This document shows positions 1 through 8,753 of a DNA stretch of 36,310 nt, in pieces. The stretch is from Actinobacteria bacterium RBG_16_68_21. Its GTDB lineage: Bacteria; Actinomycetota; Acidimicrobiia; Spongiisociales; UBA11373. How positions within the stretch are numbered: the stretch's first letter is position 1; the number at the start of each line of letters is the position of its first letter. The notes below the pieces were generated by a model. It ran no database searches and was not told the origin of the DNA. It was given only the letters and a program-made list of their open reading frames with translations. The stretch is taken from positions 9,400 to 45,709 of the forward strand of contig MELR01000021.1 in assembly GCA_001767695.1 (NCBI GenBank), written 5' to 3'. The translations under genes were made by a program, and so were the position numbers.

Positions 1-2
1 CG

Positions 3-386
3 ATGGACGATGCCGACCTCAAGGCGGCATTCGCCGGGCCTCCGGCCCTGCACCGCTTCCCCGGCTCGATGGCGGGACGGTGCCGGGAGCTGTGCCGGCA
101 CGTCGCCGATGCCTACGGAGGCGACGCCGGGCGGATCTGGACCGGGGCCTCCGACGGCGAGGATCTGCTCGCCCGTCTGGTCGCCCTTCCCGGCTTCGGG
201 AAGGCGAAAGCACGTATCTTCATCGGCGTGATCGGCAAGAGATTGGGAGCCGGCCCGAAGGGCTGGGAAGAGGTCGCTGCCGACTGGCCATCGATCGCCG
301 ACGTCGACTCGTTCCACAAGATCCACGAACTGCGAGAACACAAGCGGGCGATGAAGGCGGCCGGCAAGGGCGGCGAGGTCGATTGA
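3..386 (+). CDS. HhH-GPD-type base excision repair family protein (probably 5'-truncated by window edge)
   Basis: ORF with LPGFGKAKARIFIGVIGKRLG helix-hairpin-helix-like motif; starts at window edge so the N-terminus is likely missing. Confidence 0.6.
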   Translation: MDDADLKAAFAGPPALHRFPGSMAGRCRELCRHVADAYGGDAGRIWTGASDGEDLLARLVALPGFGKAKARIFIGVIGKRLGAGPKGWEEVAADWPSIADVDSFHKIHELREHKRAMKAAGKGGEVD

Positions 387-700
387 GCGCGCTGCTGCGG
401 GCCGTGGCGGGTCTGCTCGTCGAAACGGCGCTCTGGTGTGGGGTCGTCGCCGCCGTCGCCGCGATCATCTCCGGCGGGCTACTGGTGATCGGCACGCCCC
501 GCCGTCCGGGGCGGGTGGTCGCCGTGGCCGCGCTCGGCGCGGCGATCGCGGTCGGGATCGCCGACCGGATCGGCCTTCCCCTGCTGTGGAGACTCGGACC
601 GGCGGCTCGGGCGGTGCCGGTGGTGTGGTCGGCGGTGGGAGCGGCGGTGACCTGTCTCGTGCTCTACGGACGCGACCGCGCCACACGCGCGGTGAGATAG
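383..700 (+). CDS. small multi-spanning hypothetical membrane protein
   Basis: Frame of ORF 80..700; TTG start at 383 overlaps the preceding stop (TTGA); hydrophobic segments VVAAVAAIISGGLLVIG, VVAVAALGAAIAVGIA, VVWSAVGAAVTCLVLYG. Confidence 0.55.
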   Translation: MSALLRAVAGLLVETALWCGVVAAVAAIISGGLLVIGTPRRPGRVVAVAALGAAIAVGIADRIGLPLLWRLGPAARAVPVVWSAVGAAVTCLVLYGRDRATRAVR

Positions 701-707
701 CCGCCGA

Positions 708-1658
708 TCAGCCCAGCTCGGGGTGGAGATCGTGGATCAGCTGGTCGAGCAAGGCTCCGGTACGCGGGCCGAGGCCGAGCAGGTACAGGTCTTCATAGAC
801 GAGCACGGACCCCGTTGCCCCGGCCGGCGTCTGTCCGACGCCGGGAATGGCGAGGAACCCGTCGAGGCCGCCGACCCCTTCGAATCCACGCTCGGCGGTG
901 ATGATCACCTCGGGAGCGGCGGCGATCAACGCCTCGGGGGTGAGGGCGACGAATCCATCGGCTCCCGCCGGAGGACCCACGTTCTCGGCGCCCACGGCCT
1001 CCAGCAGCCCATCGAAGACGGTGTTGGCGCCGAGCAGCAGGATGGTGTTCTGGGTGGCGATGTACACCACAGCGACCCGGGGACGGGACCGGGTCGACGC
1101 CACCAGGGCGAGCGCGGTGTCCACCTCCTCCTGCACCCGCGAGGCGAGCTGCTCTCCGGCGTCGGCCACTCCGAGAACACCGGCAACCGCCCGGATCTTC
1201 TCCCCAGGGGCGGTCACCCCGGCGAAGCGGGGGAAGATGACCACGGGCACGCCTGCCGCCCGCACCTGGTCGATCACGGTCCCCGGGGTTGCATCGACGT
1301 CGCCGATCACCACCGTCGGGGAGAGGGTGAGAATGGGTTCGGTGAGCAGCCGGTACTCCACCCCTACCTTGGGCTTGAGTCGCATCTCCTCCTTGGGGTA
1401 GACCGAGCCGAGATCGACCCCTACCAGGTTCGGTCCGAGGCCGAGATCCCACACGATCTCGGAGAAGTCGCCGCTCAGGGTCACGATGCGCGAGGCGTCG
1501 GTCACCGTGGTCGCCACCCCGTCGGGTCCGGTGTAGGTGACGGGAAGGCCGGGAGTGGCCGCCACCGGAACCGTTGCCGCCCCGCCGCTCCCGCCGTCGC
1601 CGCAACCGGCGATGAGTATGGCCAACGCCAATGCCGGAGCAAGGAACCGGGGCCTCAT
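708..1658 (-). CDS. hemin/cobalamin-type ABC transporter substrate-binding lipoprotein (HmuT/BtuF-like)
   Basis: Lipoprotein signal MRPRFLAPALALAILIAGCGDGG; TLSGDFSEIVWDLGLGPNLVGVD, LKPKVGVEYRLLTEPILTLSPTVVIG typical of HmuT-type periplasmic binding proteins. Confidence 0.8.
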   Translation of the reverse strand: MRPRFLAPALALAILIAGCGDGGSGGAATVPVAATPGLPVTYTGPDGVATTVTDASRIVTLSGDFSEIVWDLGLGPNLVGVDLGSVYPKEEMRLKPKVGVEYRLLTEPILTLSPTVVIGDVDATPGTVIDQVRAAGVPVVIFPRFAGVTAPGEKIRAVAGVLGVADAGEQLASRVQEEVDTALALVASTRSRPRVAVVYIATQNTILLLGANTVFDGLLEAVGAENVGPPAGADGFVALTPEALIAAAPEVIITAERGFEGVGGLDGFLAIPGVGQTPAGATGSVLVYEDLYLLGLGPRTGALLDQLIHDLHPELG

Positions 1659-1740
1659 GACGGGAACGCTATCGGGTGAGTCCGCCGACGGGAAGTCGAA
1701 ACGGGAATCCCCGGAGGCAAACCGTGGTTGGGCCGAGGGC

Positions 1741-2136
1741 ATGGCCTCGATGACCGAGCTCCTCGATTCTCCCGATCCGGTGATCGCCGTGGTGGGAGCG
1801 ACCGATCACCCCACCAAGTACGGCGGGATCATCTACCGCGACCTCAAGGCGAAGGGGTATCGGGTTCTGGCCGTCAACCCGGGCCGGTCCGAGGTCGACG
1901 GCGATCGCTGCTGGCCGAGCCTCGCCGACCTCCCCGAAGCCCCGACGATCGTCGACATCGTCGTTCCCCCGGCTCGGACCCTCCGGGTGCTCGCAGAATG
2001 CACCGAGTTGGGATACCGCAACGTGTGGATCCAGCCGGGAGCCGCCGACGAGGCAGTCAGAAGCTACGTCGCCGCCTCCGACCTCAACGCCCTCATCGAC
2101 GCCTGCATCATGGTTCGCGCCCGGACCCGGTCTTAG
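1741..2136 (+). CDS. CoA-binding (Rossmann) domain protein, YccU-like
   Basis: VIAVVGATDHPTKYGGIIYRDLKAKGYRVLAVNPGRSEVDGDRCWPSLADLP...VDIVVPPART pattern of CoA-binding domain proteins. Confidence 0.85.
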   Translation: MASMTELLDSPDPVIAVVGATDHPTKYGGIIYRDLKAKGYRVLAVNPGRSEVDGDRCWPSLADLPEAPTIVDIVVPPARTLRVLAECTELGYRNVWIQPGAADEAVRSYVAASDLNALIDACIMVRARTRS

Positions 2137-2327
2137 GGCACCCCGAACCCAGACCCTCCGACCTGTGCCTCCCCTGGTCCCCGTTGCGGGAGCTGGCCGG
2201 CGTCGTTCCTCTCCAAGGGCGGTGACCCGACGCCGCCCCGACCGGGGATAAGCTCCAGGCCGATGGGCCCTGGGCGAGCGGCCCGCCCTGGCAGAGGATT
2301 GCGCCAGTAGTAACCCACGGAGGATTC

Positions 2328-3671
2328 ATGACCGAGGAAACCCTCAACATCCACACGATCGCCCGCGCCCAGTTCGACAACGCCCTCCGCTACATCGAGG
2401 ACATCGACAAATGGGACGGGCTCGCCGAGTGGTTGATCGCCCCACAGCAAATCGTCTCCGTGACCCTTCCGGTCGTCATGGACTCGGGAGCGGTACGCAC
2501 CTTCCGCGGCTACCGGGTGCTCCACAACACGGTTCGCGGACCGGGCAAGGGAGGGATCCGATTCCATCCCTCCGTCGACGAGGACGAGGTGATGGCGCTG
2601 GCGACGTGGATGACCTGGAAGTGCGCCGTGGTCGGGATCCCATTCGGCGGGGCCAAGGGTGGCGTCGCCTGCGATCCGGCGCACCTCTCCACGGACGAGA
2701 AGCGCCGGATCACCCGCCGCTTCGTGTCGGCGCTGGGCGACAATATCGGGCCGCACACCGACATACCGGCACCCGACCTCTACACCGACTCCCAGACCAT
2801 GGCCTGGGTGTTCGACACGTACAGCATGATGCATCCCGGCACGAACACCCTCCCGGTGGTCACCGGCAAGCCGCTCGACATCGGCGGGATCGTCGGCAGG
2901 GCGACGGCCACAGCCCGGGGCGTCTACTTCTCCACGGAGCACTTTCTGGCGCTGGGTGAGGTCCCCGGCCTGGGCGGTGTCTCCGGCACCCGGGTTGCCA
3001 TTCAGGGCTACGGAAACGCCGGGCGGCATGCCGCCACCATCTTCGACGCCGAAGGCGCGACCGTGATCGCGGTGAGCGACACCAAGGGAACCGTGTTCGC
3101 CCCTGAAGGCCTCGACGTCGCCGCGGTGGCGCGCCACAAGGACGAGACCGGATCGGTCGTCGGCATGGCGAACACGACCACGATGTCTCCGACCGATGTG
3201 CTCGAGCTCGAGTGCGACATCTTGATCCCCGCCGCCATCGAGACGCAGATCACGTCCCGCAACGCCGGCGCCGTGAAGGCACGGGTGGTCTCCGAGGCCG
3301 CCAACGGCCCGACCACTCCCGCCGCCGACGAGATCCTGGCCGACCGCGGCATCCCCGTTCTGCCCGACATCCTGGCGAACGCAGGCGGCGTCGCGGTCTC
3401 CTACTTCGAGTGGGTCCAGAACCTGCAGAACGAGGAGTGGGACGAGGACCGGGTGGACGAATCGCTCCGCAAGCGGATGTACCGGGCGACCGAGGCAGTG
3501 ATCACCAAACGCGCCGAGCTCCTCAAGGGACTCGACGCCAGTCGGCAACGGTGGGCAGCCGGCCATCCCGATGATCCGCCGCTGCGGGAGCCCGACTACC
3601 GGATGGCAGCCACGGCGTTCGCCGTGTCGCGGGTCATGGCCACCGAGGTGGAGCGGGGGGTCTGGCCCTAG
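2328..3671 (+). CDS. gdhA: Glu/Leu/Phe/Val dehydrogenase family, probable glutamate dehydrogenase
   Basis: GKGGIRFHPSVDEDEVMALATWMTWKCAVVGIPFGGAKGG active-site region, Rossmann VAIQGYGNAGRHAA; RBS GGAGG upstream. Confidence 0.9.
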   Translation: MTEETLNIHTIARAQFDNALRYIEDIDKWDGLAEWLIAPQQIVSVTLPVVMDSGAVRTFRGYRVLHNTVRGPGKGGIRFHPSVDEDEVMALATWMTWKCAVVGIPFGGAKGGVACDPAHLSTDEKRRITRRFVSALGDNIGPHTDIPAPDLYTDSQTMAWVFDTYSMMHPGTNTLPVVTGKPLDIGGIVGRATATARGVYFSTEHFLALGEVPGLGGVSGTRVAIQGYGNAGRHAATIFDAEGATVIAVSDTKGTVFAPEGLDVAAVARHKDETGSVVGMANTTTMSPTDVLELECDILIPAAIETQITSRNAGAVKARVVSEAANGPTTPAADEILADRGIPVLPDILANAGGVAVSYFEWVQNLQNEEWDEDRVDESLRKRMYRATEAVITKRAELLKGLDASRQRWAAGHPDDPPLREPDYRMAATAFAVSRVMATEVERGVWP

Positions 3672-3689
3672 GCGTTCCGCCCCAGCTGA

Positions 3690-5045
3690 TCACCCCACCG
3701 GGAGACGATCGAAGACCGCCTGGCGGATCCTCGGACGGCGCCCCGACTCCTCGGCGCGATCGACCGACTCGGTGAGACGGCGGGCGAGGTTCACACCCAC
3801 CCACCGCAGCGGCTCGGGCTCCCAGCGGCGCGACCGATGCCCCACCCAGGGCAATCGGGTGATGTCGGTATCGCGGCGCAGGATCAGATCCCGCACCGTC
3901 CGTCCCGCAAGGTTGGCGAGGGCCACACCCTGGCCGACGTATCCCCCCACCACCGCGATCGACCCGTCGAAGCGGATCGACGGTTGCCAGTCGCGGGGAA
4001 TGGCAAGCGGCCCGCCCCAGGCTCCGTCGAAGTGAACTCCGCGGATAGCCGGAAACAGATCTACCAGCGTCTCACGTAGGAAGGCGAAGGTGGGTTCGTC
4101 GCGGTCGAACTGCGGCCGTACTGCCGAGCCGAAGTGATAGGGCGCGCCCCGGCCCCCGAAGGCGATCCGCCCGTCGCCGGTGCGCTGACCGTAGATGATC
4201 AGGTGACGTCCGTCGGAGAAGGTCTCCCGATGGGCCAGGCCGATCGTTTGCCAGGTCTCTGCCGGCAATGCTTCGGTGACGACCATCAATGAGTAGACCG
4301 GAATGACATCCCGCCGCCGACCGGGCAGCGACGTCCGATATGCCTCGAGCCCTTCGACGACGACGCCCGCCCGTACCCGTCCCCCCGGGGTCAGCACCCC
4401 CCCGAGCACCGGCGTGCCTGGGGTGTCTTCGTAGATCGTCACTCCCGCCCGCTCTGCCGCCGCGGCGAGGCCGACCGCCAGGGCGGCAGGATCGAGCGCC
4501 GCGCAATGCGGGGTGAACGTCGCGCCGTGGAGTCGCGACGGAGCGATCACCCGTCTCGCCTCGTCGGGCTCCATCCAGCGGAGGTCGTCCTCACCGAACC
4601 CGCCGGCGTGCTCGGCCACCACCTCCTCCTTGAGCCTGCCGACGTGAGAGGGCCGGGTGGCGGCGACCACCGAGCCGCCCAGCGTGTATCCGCAGTCGAT
4701 CCTCTCGGAGCCGACCACGCTCCCGATCTCGTCGAGGGTGGCGATCATCTCTCGATAGGTGGCGGCGGCCCCGGGGCGGGTAGCGGGATCGGCGAGCAGC
4801 CGGTCGATGCCGGCGATCTTGGCGGACGCCCAGCCGCCGTTGCGCCCCGAGGCGCCGAACCCGACGCTCTCCCCCTCCACCACCGCCACCCGCAGCGACG
4901 GATCCGCCTTGGCCAGGTAGTAGGCGGTCCACAGGCCGGTGTAACCGGCCCCGAGCACGCACACGTCGACGTCGAGGTCGCCCGACAGCGCCCGACGGAC
5001 CGGACGGGGCCCGATTCGCTCCAGCCAGAACGAGGGTTCCTGCAT
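3690..5045 (-). CDS. FAD-dependent amine/amino-acid oxidoreductase (DadA/PuuB-like)
   Basis: VDVCVLGAGYTGLWTAYYLAK GxGxxG FAD motif, GFGASGRNGGW, C-terminal WGGPLAIPRDWQPSIRFDGSIAVVGGYVGQGVALANLAGR. Confidence 0.85.
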   Translation of the reverse strand: MQEPSFWLERIGPRPVRRALSGDLDVDVCVLGAGYTGLWTAYYLAKADPSLRVAVVEGESVGFGASGRNGGWASAKIAGIDRLLADPATRPGAAATYREMIATLDEIGSVVGSERIDCGYTLGGSVVAATRPSHVGRLKEEVVAEHAGGFGEDDLRWMEPDEARRVIAPSRLHGATFTPHCAALDPAALAVGLAAAAERAGVTIYEDTPGTPVLGGVLTPGGRVRAGVVVEGLEAYRTSLPGRRRDVIPVYSLMVVTEALPAETWQTIGLAHRETFSDGRHLIIYGQRTGDGRIAFGGRGAPYHFGSAVRPQFDRDEPTFAFLRETLVDLFPAIRGVHFDGAWGGPLAIPRDWQPSIRFDGSIAVVGGYVGQGVALANLAGRTVRDLILRRDTDITRLPWVGHRSRRWEPEPLRWVGVNLARRLTESVDRAEESGRRPRIRQAVFDRLPVG

Positions 5046-5088
5046 GCCTCAATACCACCACGGTCGCCGGGGGGCGTCCAGCCGGTGC

Positions 5089-5904
5089 TCAACGCGCCAG
5101 CATGTGCTCCAGCCAGCTGCGGAATACGGGGGCGAGATCCTCGCGAGCCAGGCCCACCGCGGCGGTTGCCTCGAGGAGACCGGCAGGAACGCCGATGTCG
5201 AGCAGCGCCTCGCCGACCATCAGGGCGACCGCACCTTCGGTGCGGGCGAGCCGATCGATGGCATCGGTGAGTTGGATCTCCCCGCCCACTCCGGGATCCG
5301 CCGCCCGCAGTGCCTCGAAGACGGAGGCCGGGAACACGTAGCGGCCCACCAGGCCGAGGTTGGAGGGCGCCTTGTCCGGGCCCGGCTTCTCCACCGCTCC
5401 GCCGATCTCCGCCAGGTCTCCGGAGAAGGCCGAGCGAGGAGCGACGATGCCATAGCGCTCGAGAAGACCCTCCTCCACTTCCCGCACGGCGACCAACGCC
5501 CGCCCATCGAACGCCTCGACCATGCGCCCGGCGAAGGACAGCCCGGGCACCGGGAACATGTCCGAGAGCAGGCACAGGAACGGGCGGCCGGCCACGACAT
5601 CGGCCGCTCGCAAGACCGCGTCGCCGAGGCCCTGGGGGTGGTCCTGGCGAACGTGGGTGAACTCGACGTCGCCGAGACCCGGGATCGGACTCCCCTCGAT
5701 GAAGTGGCTGAGCACCGGATCCCCGGGCCGGTCGTCGAGTACGAACACGATTTCGCTCACACCGGCAGAGACCGCCTCCTCGACGACGTACTGGATGACG
5801 GGGCGATCCACCACCGGGATCATCGCCTTGGGGAGCACCCGAGTCGCCGGGCGCATGCGCGTGCCCGACCCGGCACACGGAATCACGGCGACGTCGATCT
5901 TCAT
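5089..5904 (-). CDS. galU: UTP--glucose-1-phosphate uridylyltransferase-like nucleotidyltransferase
   Basis: VAVIPCAGSGTRMRPATRVLPKAMIPVVDRPVIQYVVEEA signature. Confidence 0.85.
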   Translation of the reverse strand: MKIDVAVIPCAGSGTRMRPATRVLPKAMIPVVDRPVIQYVVEEAVSAGVSEIVFVLDDRPGDPVLSHFIEGSPIPGLGDVEFTHVRQDHPQGLGDAVLRAADVVAGRPFLCLLSDMFPVPGLSFAGRMVEAFDGRALVAVREVEEGLLERYGIVAPRSAFSGDLAEIGGAVEKPGPDKAPSNLGLVGRYVFPASVFEALRAADPGVGGEIQLTDAIDRLARTEGAVALMVGEALLDIGVPAGLLEATAAVGLAREDLAPVFRSWLEHMLAR

Positions 5905-6040
5905 GCGGCCTCCTGATCCGCCGGGATGCCCGACCCGGATCGGTCCCCATCGTACGGCGCAGACCGCCGGCTCCCGGCGATCGAGTGCTGCGACGCCGCG
6001 CTCCCGTTTGGAGCGCCGGTCACCCGATCCGGACGCGAGA

Positions 6041-6065
6041 GGAGGACGGGCAGCACCCGTCCTCC
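6041..6065 (-). terminator. terminator-like hairpin downstream of the lysine-rich micro-ORF
   Basis: Perfect 10-bp arms ggaggacggg/cccgtcctcc with 5-nt loop (cagca); on the minus strand it is followed by TCTCGCG, with no strong U-tract. Confidence 0.45.
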
Positions 6066-6084
6066 CCCAACAGCTCTGACGGAG

Positions 6085-6171
6085 CTACTTCTTCTTGGCG
6101 CCCTTCTTGGCCGCGGGCTTCTTGGCCGCGGGCTTCTTCGCTGCGGGCTTCTTGGCTGTCGCCATTGTCAT
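6085..6171 (-). CDS. lysine/alanine/proline-rich micro-protein (MTMATAKKPAAKKPAAKKPAAKKGAKKK), HU/H1-tail-like
   Basis: RBS-like GAGAGG immediately before ATGACAATG; three KKPAA repeats; terminator-like hairpin downstream; last 28 codons of the longer track ORF 6085..6963. Confidence 0.55.
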   Translation of the reverse strand: MTMATAKKPAAKKPAAKKPAAKKGAKKK

Positions 6172-6181
6172 CCTCTCATCG

Positions 6182-6199
6182 ACTTCCCTGACGGGAAGT
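6182..6199 (-). promoter_or_regulatory. leader hairpin just upstream of the micro-ORF RBS
   Basis: Perfect inverted repeat acttccc-tgac-gggaagt. Confidence 0.35.
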
Positions 6200-6457
6200 A
6201 CCGCCTGCTCTGTCTTGCCTCCCGGTGAATTACACCGATGAGGTATGCACGGATTTGTACCGCGAACTCCGTTGCCCGTCCCTGTCGCACACTGGCAGCA
6301 CCCTGCCAGATACACGACACCATCCTGCGGCGCGTTGGCGGTAACCGCGTGAGGGCCACGGCACTCGGTAGCGGGTTCGCGCGGGCGGGACCCATCGGCG
6401 GGAACGTGCCGACCGCTGGCACGACCATGACCCGGGGAGGGGTATCGTTCCGGATTC

Positions 6458-7048
6458 ATGGCAAATACGGTTGCGGTCGTCGAAAGCGCGGTGTCCTTTC
6501 GCCGCGGCGTCGAGTCCGCGCTGGAGCGAGGCGGGTTCGAGCCCGTGGACGCCGCCGCGGAACCTTCCGCCCTCCTGGTGACGCTGCGCGGCGAGGAGGG
6601 GTGCGCCGCCGTCGAGCGGTTCGTTGCCGCCGGATCGGTGGTAGTGGCTCTCCTCCCCGAGCCCACCGCCGCCGAGCACGCCCACGCACTGGGCCACGGC
6701 GCCACCGGAACCGTCGATTGGAGTGCGGAACCCGAGGAAATCGTTGCCGTTCTGCGGGTCGCCCTCGAAGGGCGCACCCGACTTCCCACGGCGATCGCTC
6801 GTTCGCTCGCCGCCGAGTGGCCCGGAGCCCACCAACAACGGCCGGAGATCTCAGAAGAGGAGATCGGGTGGATCGCCGAGCTCGCCCGGGGCACACCGGT
6901 GGCGCGAATCGCCGACGACACCGGGTATTCGGAACGAGCCATGTTCCGCCGACTCAGCGACATCTACACGCGGCTCGGGGTGAGCAACCGGGCGGAGGCG
7001 ATTGTCGCCGCCCAGCGACTCGGCCTGTTGAACCCCTCCGGCGCCTAG
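6458..7048 (+). CDS. LuxR/NarL-type HTH regulator with a degenerate receiver-like N-terminus
   Basis: C-terminal ISEEEIGWIAELARGTPVARIADDTGYSERAMFRRLSDIYTRLGVSNRAEAIVAAQRLGLL resembles GerE/LuxR HTH; N-terminus MANTVAVVESAVSFRRGVESALE. Confidence 0.75.
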   Translation: MANTVAVVESAVSFRRGVESALERGGFEPVDAAAEPSALLVTLRGEEGCAAVERFVAAGSVVVALLPEPTAAEHAHALGHGATGTVDWSAEPEEIVAVLRVALEGRTRLPTAIARSLAAEWPGAHQQRPEISEEEIGWIAELARGTPVARIADDTGYSERAMFRRLSDIYTRLGVSNRAEAIVAAQRLGLLNPSGA

Positions 7049-7866
7049 GAGCGGCGCCGCTGCGCCCAGATCGACAGCCCCATCAGGCCAACCGCGATCA
7101 CGAACAGACCCGTGGCGAACACGTTCACCTGTGGCGGGACCCCGACACGCGCCGCTCCCCAGATGTAGAGAGGGAAGGTCACCACCTGGCCCGAATTGAA
7201 GTTGGTGATGATGAAATCGTCGAAGGAGAGCGCGAACCCGAGGAGAAACGCGGCAAACACCCCCGGCATGATCATCGGCAACGTCACCTTGCGGAAGGTG
7301 GTCCACTCGTCGGCGTAGAGATCCATCGCCGCCTCCTCGAGGTGGCGATCGAATCCGGCGAGGCGCGCCTTCACGGTCACGACGACGAACGAGATTATGA
7401 AGAGGATGTGGGCGATCACGATGGTGGTGAGTCCCGTCTGGATCTTGAAGGTGAGGAACAGCGCCAACAGCGACGAACCCATCACCACTTCTGGTGTGGC
7501 CATCGGGAGGAAGATGAAGATGTTGGTGGCGGCGCGTCCCCGATAGCGGTAGCGGATGAGGGCCAACGCGATCAACGTCCCCAGGATCGTCGCCACAAAC
7601 GACGAAAACACCGCGATACGCAGACTCCTCAGGAATGCCTCCAACAACCCGGGCACCTCGAAAGCCTGCTTCCAGTACTTCAGCGTGAACCCGCTCCACA
7701 CGAAGTTGAACTTTCCGTTCTTGTCGTTGAAGGAGAACAAGATCACAATCGCCACCGGCAGCATGAGATAGGCCAGGGCGAGAACGGCGTAGAACGTGAT
7801 CATGTGACGCCGGACCCCCTCGGCGAGCCTCCCCCGGCGGCGCATCGCGGGTGCCACCGTGGTCAT
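7045..7866 (-). CDS. potC: spermidine/putrescine ABC transporter permease (PotC-like)
   Basis: MTTVAPAM... start at 7866 overlaps potB stop (ATGA); LPVAIVILFSFND, EAAMDLYADEWTTFRKVTLPMIMPGVFAAFLLGFALSFDDFIIT permease EAA loop. Confidence 0.92.
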   Translation of the reverse strand: MTTVAPAMRRRGRLAEGVRRHMITFYAVLALAYLMLPVAIVILFSFNDKNGKFNFVWSGFTLKYWKQAFEVPGLLEAFLRSLRIAVFSSFVATILGTLIALALIRYRYRGRAATNIFIFLPMATPEVVMGSSLLALFLTFKIQTGLTTIVIAHILFIISFVVVTVKARLAGFDRHLEEAAMDLYADEWTTFRKVTLPMIMPGVFAAFLLGFALSFDDFIITNFNSGQVVTFPLYIWGAARVGVPPQVNVFATGLFVIAVGLMGLSIWAQRRRS

Positions 7867-8753
7867 GCGACGAGGTCCTCGGTGCCGGTGAAGCGGATGT
7901 ACGGGATGATCATCGCCAGGATGGCGAGCATCAGAGTGAACGACAGCGCCGCGGCCACGGGGTAGTCGAGCACGAGCAAGAACCGGCTCTGGATCACGTT
8001 GCCGATCATCGACTGTTGGGGTGTTCCGAGAAGCTGGGCGTTGACGTAGTCGCCCGCGGCCGGGATCAGCGTGAGCAGCGTCCCCGCAACCACCCCCGGC
8101 ATCGACAGAGGGAATGTCACCTTGCGGAATGCGGTGCGGGGATTCGCGTACAGGTCGTGTGCGGCTTCCACCATCGCGGGTTCGATCTTCTCCAGCGATA
8201 CGTAGAGCGGCAAGGTCATGAACGGCAGGAAGTTGTAGGCGATGCCGGCGACGACCGCGGTGCCCGTGGCGAGAAGCCGACCGTTGTGCGACACCAGACC
8301 GATCGCCTTGAGAGTGTCGACCACGAAACCGTCGTCGGCGAGGATGATCTTCCACGCCAGCGTGCGCAGCAGGAACGGGAATAGGAAGGGCATGATCACG
8401 AGAACCAGCAGCAGGTTCTTGTACCGCCCGCCGCGGAAAGCGATGAAGTAGGCCAGCGGGTAGGCGATGACGAAGGTGATGAGTGTTGCCAGCCCGGCGT
8501 AGGCGATCGACCGCAGGAACTGTGCCGAGAAATCGCTGAAGCCTGCGCCGTAGTTGGAGAACTCCCAGGAGAACCGGTATCCACCGGCAAACGAGCCGGA
8601 CTTCAAGGAGGTTCCGGCCAGCTGCAGCATCGGCAGGATGTAGAAGAACGCCAGCCAGAGGCCGCCGGGGAGCAGGAGCAGATAGGGCACACGGCGACGG
8701 CGGCGCTCGGCCGATGCCGCCGCCGCCGACCGGGTTGCCGTGCCGTCGGTCAC
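7863..8753 (-). CDS. potB: spermidine/putrescine ABC transporter permease (PotB-like)
   Basis: EAAHDLYANPRTAFRKVTFPLSMPGVVAGTLLTLIPAAGDYVNAQLLG EAA loop; GTG start overlaps potA stop. Confidence 0.92.
   Translation of the reverse strand: MTDGTATRSAAAASAERRRRRVPYLLLLPGGLWLAFFYILPMLQLAGTSLKSGSFAGGYRFSWEFSNYGAGFSDFSAQFLRSIAYAGLATLITFVIAYPLAYFIAFRGGRYKNLLLVLVIMPFLFPFLLRTLAWKIILADDGFVVDTLKAIGLVSHNGRLLATGTAVVAGIAYNFLPFMTLPLYVSLEKIEPAMVEAAHDLYANPRTAFRKVTFPLSMPGVVAGTLLTLIPAAGDYVNAQLLGTPQQSMIGNVIQSRFLLVLDYPVAAALSFTLMLAILAMIIPYIRFTGTEDLVA

Noticed and set aside
723-1679. Long plus-strand ORF (318 aa) opposite the HmuT-like gene
   Set aside because: Antisense shadow ORF typical of high-GC DNA; composition G/H/R/D-rich and no family motif, whereas the minus-strand frame has clear homology motifs.
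2133-3566. 477-aa minus-strand ORF opposite glutamate dehydrogenase
   Set aside because: Shadow ORF; the plus strand carries an unmistakable GDH with an RBS.
6238-7965. 575-aa plus-strand ORF across the regulator and potC
   Set aside because: Low-complexity Arg/His/Asp-rich translation, overlaps real genes in other frames.
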